From JADGRB01 sp963835825 (GTDB lineage: Bacteria > Myxococcota_A > Polyangia > Fen-1088), in assembly GCA_963835825.1 (NCBI GenBank), contig CAWIGZ010000001.1, positions 372,001 to 436,000 on the forward strand: a stretch of DNA of 64,000 nucleotides, read 5' to 3'. Positions 29,261 through 36,584 of the stretch are shown in pieces. Both the position numbers and the translations under genes were made by a program. The first letter of the stretch is position 1; each line of letters begins with the position of its first letter. Below the pieces are notes generated by a model that worked only from the letters and a program-made list of their open reading frames with translations, searched no databases and was not told the origin of the DNA.

Positions 29261-30749
29261 TCAGATGACTTCGCAGAACTCGATCTGACGCGGGACCTTG
29301 TAGGGCGCCAGGTTGCGGGCGCAGTGGTCGATGATGTCCTCGGCGCGGCAGACACCGGCGCGAACGACGCGCGCCACGACCATCGGACCGCCCAGATCGT
29401 CGGTGACCACGCGCGCCTGGGCCGCCTTCACCTTGGGGAACGCCTCCAGGCACCCCTCGACCTCGCCGAGCGCCAGGCGCTTGCCGTCGACCTTGACCAG
29501 ATCGTCTTCGCGGCCGGTGATCATCATCCGTCCGGCTTTGTCCTGCTGACCGAGGTCGCCGGTGCGCAGCCAGCCGTCCTCGACCCCGCCGATGGGGATG
29601 CCGTCACTGCGCTTGGGGAGATGGATCTTCGGCACGGAGATCGTCGACAGCGCCCGCGAACGGACCCAGATCGGACCCGCTTCGTTGGCGGCAAGCCGAT
29701 CGCCCTTCGGGCCGGCGACGCGCAGCTCGACCCCGTCGAACGAGCGTCCGACGCTCTCCGGGTCCTTGCCGGCCCGGTCGATCGCCAGCGGCCCGGCCTG
29801 CGTGCTGTGGTAGCAGGAGAGCAGGCGCACGCCGAACCGCTCCTGGAACGCCTCGGCGATGCTCGCCGGCAGCGCCGAGCCGGAGCTGAGGAAGCGCGCG
29901 GCGCCGTTCTTGAGCGGCTTGACCGTCGGGACCCGCACCAGCGATCCGAACAGCGCGGGCGTCCCGGCGAACAGATCGATCCGTTGCTCGCGCAGCAGCT
30001 TGGCGATTCTCTTCGGCGAGACCTCGTCCTCCAGGAACAGCGTGGCTCCGGTGGCCAGCGAGGTCAGGAGGCCGAAGTCGAAGCCGTAGCTCCCGTGCAG
30101 CGGCAGCGAGCAGAGGATGCGATCGGCCGCGGTGGCGTCGAGCGTCTTGCGGATCGCCTCGGCCGAGGCCTCGAGGTTGGCCGACGTCTTGATGACGCCC
30201 TTGGGGTCGCCGCCCACGCTGGCCGTGAGCTGAACGACGTCCGGCTCGCCCGGTCCCGGCGTGAGGTTGGTGAGCGTCGCGCGCTTGTAGAGCCCGCAGG
30301 TGAGCAGCGTCCCCTGCAGCCGGCGCCGTGACTCGGGGATGAACTTCGACGGAGGTCCGGCGGGCGGTCGCGGGACGACCGGACCGGCGTAGTAGGGGAG
30401 CCCGCGCCGCCTGTCCCCCTTCGCCGCCCCGCGGTCGGGTGATGAGCGCGCGCAACGGCGCCGCTTCCAGCACCATCTCCAGCTCGCGGTTTCCGGTCGT
30501 CGGATCCAGCGGGACGAGCACCGCCTCGATCTTCGACAGCGCCAACGCCAGGATGACGAAGTCAGGGACGTTGCCGAGCATCAGCCCGACCCAGGCGCCC
30601 GGCCCGATCCCGAGAGCGTGCAGCTCCTGTGCGCGCCGGTCGACCCGGTGGAGCAGGCCGCGCCACGACAGGTACGTATCGCGATAGACCAGAGCCTTTT
30701 CACTGCTCCGGTGGGAGGCGACGCTCGAAAGCCATTCGTAAAGCTGCAT
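29261..30749 (-). CDS. AMP-forming acyl-CoA synthetase homologue, C-terminus short (one frameshift)
   Basis: An ANL-superfamily protein. The N-terminal domain (EKALVYRDTYLSWRGLLHRV; NVPDFVILALALSKIEAVLV) and C-terminal motifs (GWLRTGDLGQQD; ITGREDDLVKVDGKRLALGE) are clear. One surplus base near 30432 breaks the frame. Several catalytic motifs deviate: the ATP-binding loop normally written TSGTTGxPKG reads TASVGGDPKG, the YGxTE motif reads YHSTQAG, and the protein ends at RQIEFCEVI before the Lys-containing A10 motif. It may have altered or no adenylation activity. The preferred substrate is unknown. Confidence 0.8.
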
Positions 30750-30848
30750 GCGGCGGGCGGCGGGCCTTTCGAAAGCGCCGCTCAGTTTATACGCCGACGG
30801 TCACCGCCCACAAGTCCCGTCGGGGTTCACCCCCAAAGGCGGGAGCCG

Positions 30849-32024
30849 CTAGCGGGCCGCGACGAGGTGCGTCCCCGCGCGCTCGCTCTTCTCGTTCAGG
30901 TACTCGGTCACGATGTGGCGGCCGACGTAGGTCGCCTTGATGCGCCACTTGGGGGCATTGCCGAGCACGACGGCGAAGGCGATCGTGGGGTGCTCCGCCG
31001 GGGCGTACCCGACGAACCAGCTGTAGCCGAGGGGGCCGTGGTCGGTCTCGGCGTTCAACGTTCCCGTCTTGCCGGCGACCTCGATGGGCAGGTAGCGCTG
31101 GCCGCGTTTGTTGCGAAACGTCCCCTTGGCGGTGCCGATCCGCGTGGTCAGCTCCATCATCCGTCCGACCTCGGAGGCGGTGGCGCCGGCGGCGACATGA
31201 CGGGGCGCGGCGACGGGGAGCCGTTCGACGCGGCCGCTGCTGTCGACCGCCCGTTCGATCAGCGTCGGCGCGGGCATTTCGCCGGCGTTGGCGATCGTCG
31301 CCGCCAGCAGCGCGCCGTGCATCGGCGACAGCGTCGAATGCCAGAAGCCGGCCGAGGCGCGGGCCATCTCCAGCTTGTTGTTCGCCGGCACGTCCAGGTG
31401 CGACGGCTCGATCGGGAGCTCGAAGGGGATCGCCTCACCGAAGCCGAAGCGGCGCCCCTCGCGGGCGAGATCGCCGGCGGTCAGGTGCGTGGTGACCAGC
31501 TTGGCGACGATGGCGTTCTGGGACTTTCCGATCCCGTAAGCCAGCGTGGCGCAGCTGCGGTCGATGGACGGGATGTCGACCAGGTTGTCGGGGAGGATCG
31601 ACGAGACGCCGCCGTGGTAGCAGACGCGCGTCGCACCCGAGACGCCGCGCTCGACCAGCGCCGTCGCCGAGACGACCTTGAACACGGAGGCCGACGGAGC
31701 CCAGGGGTGCAGCGCCAGGTCGGCCGGGCCGAGCCGCGGATCGGCGGCGGAGCGCCCCACCATCGCCAGCACGCGGCCGTCGGGGATGGAGATGACGACG
31801 GCGCCCGCGTAGGGGATCTGGAAGGTGCGCAGAACATCGTCGGTGCTGGTCTGCAGCCGCGGATCCAGCGTCAGGTCGGCATGTCCCCCATCGGTCAGAT
31901 CCGCGACGTAATGGCGTCCGGCGAGGCGAATTGAATCGGGTTTCAGAGAGGGCGACTGGCCCCGCGCGGGCAACGAAACGAAAAGAAGAGCGGCGACCGT
32001 TGCGATCCGGTGGGTATGTGCCAT
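30849..32024 (-). CDS. Penicillin-binding protein, transpeptidase domain only
   Basis: A 391-residue exported protein with signal peptide (ATVAALLFVSLPARG). It carries only the penicillin-binding transpeptidase domain: the active-site SVFK tetrad in APSASVFKVVSA, the second motif SQN (GIGKSQNAIVAK) and the KTG motif (EVAGKTGTLN). There is no dimerisation or glycosyltransferase domain as in PBP2/FtsI or class A enzymes. A small periplasmic D,D-transpeptidase or a specialised crosslinking enzyme is likely. The ATG at 32024 lies just downstream of an inverted repeat that may be an operator. It diverges from the FHA-GGDEF gene. Confidence 0.88.
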   Translation of the reverse strand: MAHTHRIATVAALLFVSLPARGQSPSLKPDSIRLAGRHYVADLTDGGHADLTLDPRLQTSTDDVLRTFQIPYAGAVVISIPDGRVLAMVGRSAADPRLGPADLALHPWAPSASVFKVVSATALVERGVSGATRVCYHGGVSSILPDNLVDIPSIDRSCATLAYGIGKSQNAIVAKLVTTHLTAGDLAREGRRFGFGEAIPFELPIEPSHLDVPANNKLEMARASAGFWHSTLSPMHGALLAATIANAGEMPAPTLIERAVDSSGRVERLPVAAPRHVAAGATASEVGRMMELTTRIGTAKGTFRNKRGQRYLPIEVAGKTGTLNAETDHGPLGYSWFVGYAPAEHPTIAFAVVLGNAPKWRIKATYVGRHIVTEYLNEKSERAGTHLVAAR

Positions 32025-32026
32025 AA

Positions 32027-32059
32027 TGACACCGTCTTACATGTAGGTATAGGTGTCAA
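32027..32059. promoter_or_regulatory. Inverted TGACACC repeat overlapping a -35-like element before the PBP gene
   Basis: TGACACC at 32027-32033 and its complement GGTGTCA at 32052-32058 form an inverted repeat with half-sites about 25 bp apart, immediately before the PBP start codon. A consensus -35 (TTGACA, minus strand, 32059-32054) overlaps one half-site, but I found no convincing -10 at the right distance. It is plausibly an operator for the divergent PBP and GGDEF genes. The -35 call is weak. Confidence 0.4.
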
Positions 32060-32115
32060 ATTATCCTCCTCTTGCCCCCTTCGTGGCTTTGACCTAGCCT
32101 GCTTCGCCGGACCCC

Positions 32116-33036
32116 GTGGCGCGCCATCCCCGTGATCCCAACGACACCTCCGAATCGGACCACGTCCGAGCGAAGACGGTCGTCACCAGCATCAGCCGCA
32201 TCACCGAGCGGCCGGCCGGCAATGAAGCGTGCTTGGTGGTGATTTACGGCTCCGAGCTGGGGAAGAAATACAACCTCAACGCGGCGTCGATGATCATTGG
32301 CCGCTCTTCGAAGTGCGACATTCAGATCGATCAGGAATCGATCTCCCGCAATCACTCGAAGATTGTGAACACCGGCAAATCAATCCTGGTGCGCGATCTC
32401 GGATCGACCAACGGGACGTACGTCAACGACGAGCCGGTCGACGAGTACGTCATGCGCGACGGCGATTTGATCAAGATCGGCCGGACGATCTTCAAGTTCC
32501 TCACCGGCGGCAACATCGAGAACGCTTACCACGAGGAGATCTATCGCCTCACGACCGTCGACGGCCTCACGCAGATCTTCAACAAGCGCTACTTTCTCGA
32601 CACGCTGGAGCGGGAGGTGGCGCGCGCGCATCGCTACCGGCGCCCGCTGTCGCTGGTGATGTTCGACATCGACCACTTCAAGAAGGTGAACGACGGCTTC
32701 GGCCACCTGGCCGGCGATTACGTGCTCAAGCACCTGGCCCAGACGGTGCGCGCCAAGATTCGCCGCGAGGACTGCTTCGCTCGTTACGGCGGCGAAGAGT
32801 TCGCCATCGTGCTGCCGGAGATCGACGGCGGCAGCTGCCTGCCCTTCGCCGAGAAGATCCGACAGATCGTCGAGAAGACCGACTTCAAGTTCGAGAACGT
32901 TCGCATCCCCGTGACCATCTCGATGGGGATCGCGACGATAGAGCCCGAGCTCACCGAGGGCTCGGCGATCATCAAGCGCGCCGACGAGCGCCTGTATGAA
33001 GCCAAGGCCAGCGGCCGCAACCGCGTCTGCGCCTGA
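32116..33036 (+). CDS. FHA-GGDEF protein, probable diguanylate cyclase
   Basis: A 306-residue soluble protein. An FHA domain fills about residues 40-130 (MIIGRSSKCDIQIDQESISR, NHSKI, DLGSTNGTYVND), which binds phosphothreonine. A GGDEF domain fills about 145-305, with the active-site loop RYGGEEFAIVLPE, DIDHFKKVNDGFGHLAGD and the closing ADERLYEAKASGRN. It should make cyclic di-GMP, perhaps under control of a Ser/Thr kinase; two are in the window. I see no RxxD inhibitory site four residues before GGEEF. The start is a GTG at 32116; a later start is possible because the first 35 residues are not conserved-looking. Confidence 0.92.
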   Translation: MARHPRDPNDTSESDHVRAKTVVTSISRITERPAGNEACLVVIYGSELGKKYNLNAASMIIGRSSKCDIQIDQESISRNHSKIVNTGKSILVRDLGSTNGTYVNDEPVDEYVMRDGDLIKIGRTIFKFLTGGNIENAYHEEIYRLTTVDGLTQIFNKRYFLDTLEREVARAHRYRRPLSLVMFDIDHFKKVNDGFGHLAGDYVLKHLAQTVRAKIRREDCFARYGGEEFAIVLPEIDGGSCLPFAEKIRQIVEKTDFKFENVRIPVTISMGIATIEPELTEGSAIIKRADERLYEAKASGRNRVCA

Positions 33037-33039
33037 ACG

Positions 33040-33069
33040 GGCCCTCCCACGGCCCAGCGCCGGAGGGCC
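33040..33069. terminator. Hairpin between convergent GGDEF and kinase genes
   Basis: ggccctcc at 33040-33047 pairs with ggagggcc at 33062-33069, a perfect 8-bp stem with a 14-nt loop, placed 4 bp after the GGDEF stop codon and before the convergent kinase stop. No T-run follows, so if it terminates it may need Rho or act only as an RNA end-protecting hairpin. Confidence 0.5.
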
Positions 33070-33101
33070 GCTGGTTCTCGAGAACGAGCGGAGGCGGTGT
33101 T

Positions 33102-34658
33102 CTAGCGGATGCTGGGCTCGAGGACGCCGTCTTCATCCTCTTTCGGAGGATGCTGCTGCTGTTGCGTCTGCGCAGCGGCAGCGGCGGCCGCCGCGCGCGA
33201 GCGACGCGAGCGGGACGGCGGCGCCGGCACGCCCGTCGATCCGCCCGCGCCCTCGACCGCCGCCGGTTCGATGTCCGCCCGCCGCAGCGTCGCGAACAGC
33301 GGGGAGGGGAGGTTGGGGACGATGTACATCGTCTTGGGCTCGTAGCCCTGCTTCTTGAACTGGAACTCGACCGCCGAGTCGCTGTAGGCGACCTCGATCG
33401 ACAGCGGCGTCAGGCCCAGGGTCTTGCCGTCGGGGCGCAGCACGACGGCGCCGTCGGGGTCGGAGTTGAAGTTCACGCGCACGGTCGCCGGGTGGAGCGG
33501 CATGCTGGCGGACGGGAGCGGGCGGTGCGTGTCGTGGCGTCCGAACACAGCGAACAGCGCGACCGCCGCCGACCCCAGCCCCAGCAGCAGGACCAGGCGG
33601 CTCCCGGAGCGGGTCCGGATCAGGTTGTCGATGTTGTCGATCAGCTCGCCGCGGCCTGACGGCGTTCCGCCGGGCGGGGGCGGCGTGAGGATCTGCGAGG
33701 GGTGGCCGAGCGCCGAGCGCAGCTCCAGCTCGGCGCGAGCCATCGGCGCCGCGGCGCGGACGACGCCGGAGAGGTCGTCGGGAATGCCGATCGCTGGGGC
33801 GGAGCTGGCGTAGCGCTCGGGGTCGAGCAGCGCCTCGCGCAGATCGGCCATGGTCTGGAACCGTTGGTCGCGATCCTTGGCCAGCACCCGGTACATGATC
33901 GGGTCCATGAACTCGGGCAGCTCGGGGACGACGCTGCGGACCGACGGCGGCGGCATCGTCACGTGCTTGACGATGATCTCGCCATAACCTTCGCCGCCGA
34001 AGGGGACCTTGCCGGTCAGCATCTCGAAGATCAGCACGCCCAGCGAATAGATGTCGGCGCGGTAGTCGATCTCCGTCTTCCCCTCGCACTGCTCGGGGGA
34101 CATGTAATACGGCGTGCCCATCACTGAGCCGGTGCGGGTCTTGTGGGTCACCTTCTGGTCGTTCTGGGTCAGCTTGGCCAGCCCGAAGTCGAGCACCTTG
34201 ACGAACTCCCGGTTGGCGCCGCGGTGGCAGAGAAAGATGTTCTCGGGCTTGAGGTCGCGGTGGATGATCCCCTGCTGGTGCGAGGCATTGAGCGCGTCGG
34301 CGATCTGCGCGCCGATCGACATCGCCTGCCCGAGTGGAATTCGTTTTTCTCGCTTGAGGCGGTCGGACAGAGATTCGCCCTGCAGGTACTCCATCACGAA
34401 GTAGAACTCGCCCTCCGGCGTGTTGCCGAAGTCGGCGATGTCCACGATGTGCTCGTGACCGATCTGGTTGACCGCCTTGGCCTCGGTGATGAAACGCGAG
34501 ACGACGTCGGAATTCTTGGAGAGCTCCGGGTGGATCGCCTTCATGGCGACCTTCTTCCCGATGACCGGATGCTCCGCCAGGTACACCACCCCCATGCCCC
34601 CCTCGCCGAGCTTGGCGGTAACCTTGTAGTTTCCGATCGTGTGCCCGATATCGATCAT
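33102..34658 (-). CDS. Ser/Thr protein kinase with C-terminal PEGA domain
   Basis: A 518-residue Hanks-type kinase with all key residues: GEGGMG loop (19-24), Lys40, HRDLKPEN with Asp135 and Asn140, DFG at 157-159 and the GTPYYMSPEQ activation segment. One TM helix at about 354-372 separates the kinase domain from a PEGA domain at about 391-458 (VNFNSDPDGAVVLRPDGKTL; QFKKQGYEPKTMYIV), placed outside the membrane. An Ala/Gln-rich stretch and the acidic tail KEDEDGVLEPSIR end the protein; the tail resembles that of the TM protein at 16084-17238. The sequence upstream of its ATG (34659-34720) is AT-rich, with TATAAAAT on the minus strand, and could be a promoter. Confidence 0.95.
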   Translation of the reverse strand: MIDIGHTIGNYKVTAKLGEGGMGVVYLAEHPVIGKKVAMKAIHPELSKNSDVVSRFITEAKAVNQIGHEHIVDIADFGNTPEGEFYFVMEYLQGESLSDRLKREKRIPLGQAMSIGAQIADALNASHQQGIIHRDLKPENIFLCHRGANREFVKVLDFGLAKLTQNDQKVTHKTRTGSVMGTPYYMSPEQCEGKTEIDYRADIYSLGVLIFEMLTGKVPFGGEGYGEIIVKHVTMPPPSVRSVVPELPEFMDPIMYRVLAKDRDQRFQTMADLREALLDPERYASSAPAIGIPDDLSGVVRAAAPMARAELELRSALGHPSQILTPPPPGGTPSGRGELIDNIDNLIRTRSGSRLVLLLGLGSAAVALFAVFGRHDTHRPLPSASMPLHPATVRVNFNSDPDGAVVLRPDGKTLGLTPLSIEVAYSDSAVEFQFKKQGYEPKTMYIVPNLPSPLFATLRRADIEPAAVEGAGGSTGVPAPPSRSRRSRAAAAAAAAQTQQQQHPPKEDEDGVLEPSIR

Positions 34659-34754
34659 GAAGCCGGGGCTAAGTCCTCATTTTATAACTGAACTGTATAG
34701 TGCCGCACGAATATAACGTACGAGAAGACAAACGTTTCCCGCCCATCAATCGGA

Positions 34755-35612
34755 TCATCCGAAAAGAATCGAACGTCTCTGAACCAGCAAATCGGCGATC
34801 ATTCCGTCGATTGTCGTTCGGACCGCCTCGGCGACCCGCGCGGTCCCGGGGCCGTCTCCTGGCGCAGGCGGTGCAATGGGGGCGCCTATCTGGATTGTCC
34901 ATTTGGTGGGGACCGGGAGCAGGCCGAGTGGCCCAAGCCATGGAAAGGTAGGAGTTATTGGGATGTAGGGGAGGCCCAGCGGTTCCGCCAGGGAGGTGAT
35001 CTTTCCGATGACCGGGTGAATCTCTTCCGCGCCGACGATCGCCACGGGCAGGAGCGGCACCTGGGCCTCGCTCGACAGACGGACGAACCCGCCCCGGCCG
35101 AAACGAGCCATTCTGTAGCGCTCTCGGTAGAGTTTCCCGACCCCGCGCAGACCTTCCGGAAACACGGCGATCAGCTCGCCGCGGGCCAGGAGGGGCAACG
35201 CCGTCTCGCGTGAGGCCCGGACACCGCCGATGCGCGAAATGACGTTGGCCATCCAGCCTTGACGAAAGGCGAAGTTGGCCACCAGCGGGCGCACCCGCCG
35301 GTGGCTGGGATGGTCGCGGTGGATGCCGTGCAGCAAGAGCGCGCCGTCGTAGGGGATGCCGCCCGAGTGATTGCCGACCAGCATCGCCGCGCCGGTCGCC
35401 GGCACGTTCTCGACGCCGAGCAGGCGCACCCGAAAGTAGCGAGACCAGAGGAACTCCAGCAGGGGCGCCGTCCGATCGAGAAAAGTCGGGTCGTGTCCGC
35501 CGTCGGGCAGCTCGGCTGCATTCTGGGCGGCCGGTCCGTAGGCCGAGCGGATCGCCTCCATCACGGCGGCGAGCGCCGACCTGATGGTGGGGTCAGAGCC
35601 GGCAGTCGGCAC
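34755..35612 (-). CDS. Phospholipid/glycerol acyltransferase-like protein
   Basis: A 285-residue PlsC-type (LPLAT) protein. The first motif is NHSGGIPYDG (the His-Asp catalytic pair has a longer spacing than the usual HX4D), and the second is VFPEGLRGVGK with the FPEG signature. A central TKWTIQIGAPI strand follows. It probably acylates lysophospholipid or a related lipid on the inner membrane. The start is a GTG at 35612, which overlaps the end of the pseudouridine synthase gene by 20 bp, so translation is likely coupled. The first about 65 residues are family-specific and could contain a membrane-associated helix. Confidence 0.85.
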   Translation of the reverse strand: MPTAGSDPTIRSALAAVMEAIRSAYGPAAQNAAELPDGGHDPTFLDRTAPLLEFLWSRYFRVRLLGVENVPATGAAMLVGNHSGGIPYDGALLLHGIHRDHPSHRRVRPLVANFAFRQGWMANVISRIGGVRASRETALPLLARGELIAVFPEGLRGVGKLYRERYRMARFGRGGFVRLSSEAQVPLLPVAIVGAEEIHPVIGKITSLAEPLGLPYIPITPTFPWLGPLGLLPVPTKWTIQIGAPIAPPAPGDGPGTARVAEAVRTTIDGMIADLLVQRRSILFG

Positions 35613-36584
35613 GGGAGCCTCCCAGCGATTCGATGACGGTCAGGAAATCTTCCGGCGGCGCGGCCTGCAGGTTGATGGGCGCGCCGGTCACCGGGTGCGG
35701 GAAGCCGAGCAGCGCCGCGTGCAGCATCAGGCGCGGCGCGGGGAGCGGCTGGCGGCCCTCCCGCAACAGGTCGCGGATGTAGACGGTCTCACCAACCAGC
35801 GGGATGGCCGCGTTCGGAGAGGTGGATGCGGATCTGATGCGTCCGTCCGGTCTCGAGTCGCACGCGGCAAAGTGTAGCGACGATCGACCCCGCTCGCCCG
35901 GCCGGCCCGGTCGATTTGCGGGCGTAGTGCCTGAGTGGTTCGACGTAGGTGATGGCGCAGCTGGCCTTGGTGTGCATGGCGCGTCGAGCCGCGGATGCCG
36001 TCGCCGCGGTCGGCGACCAGCTGCGATTCGATGCGCGCGGCCGCCACGTCGCCTTCGGCGACGGCCAGGTAGGCGCGGGCGGCGGTGTGGCGCTGGAAGA
36101 CCTCGTGCAGCGCGCGCTCGGCCAGCTTCGTCTTGGCGAACGCCAGGAGACCGGAGGTGTCCTTGTCGATCCGGTGGACCGTATAGAGCGGCGTCACCGT
36201 GGCGCGCTTCCCGGCCCGCTTCCAGCTGGCCCGAATGAGATCGAGCGCGGTGCCGGTCTCCTTGCGCTCGTAGGGGACGCTGGTGATGCCGGACGGCTTT
36301 TCGATCACCACCAGGTGCGCGTCTTCGAAGGCGATCCGGAATCCGGCGGGAGCGGTGTGCGGCTTCGGGGCGTTCGGGCGCAGCTCGATCCGTTGGCCGG
36401 CTTTCATGCGGCCGGCGGGATCGAGCGCCCGCTCGCCGTCGACGGTGACCTTGCCGGTCGTACAGAGCGCGCGCACGTCGCTCCAGCTCTCTCCGGCCAG
36501 GCGCCGGCGCAGCGCGGCCGCCAGCGTGACACCGGTGTCGGTCGCGTCGAGCTCGAAGCTCTGCGCAGCGCGCTTTTCAGCCAC
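35593..36584 (-). CDS. RluA-family pseudouridine synthase (two frameshifts)
   Basis: Makes pseudouridine in rRNA or tRNA. It has an S4-like N-terminal domain (ALRRRLAGESWSDVRALCTTGKVTVDGE) and the catalytic motif TVHRIDKDTSGLLAFAKT with the active-site Asp, followed by RLETGRTHQIRIHLSERGHP of the family. Surplus bases near 35978 and 35803 break the frame twice; correction gives one protein of about 330 residues ending ESLGGSRADCRL. The GTG at 36584 overlaps alaS by 8 bp. Which uridine it modifies cannot be told from sequence. Confidence 0.85.

Noticed and set aside
29261..30749. Two separate genes (N- and C-terminal halves) for the acyl-CoA synthetase homologue
   Set aside because: The halves are complementary parts of one family protein in different frames, explained by one surplus base near 30432.
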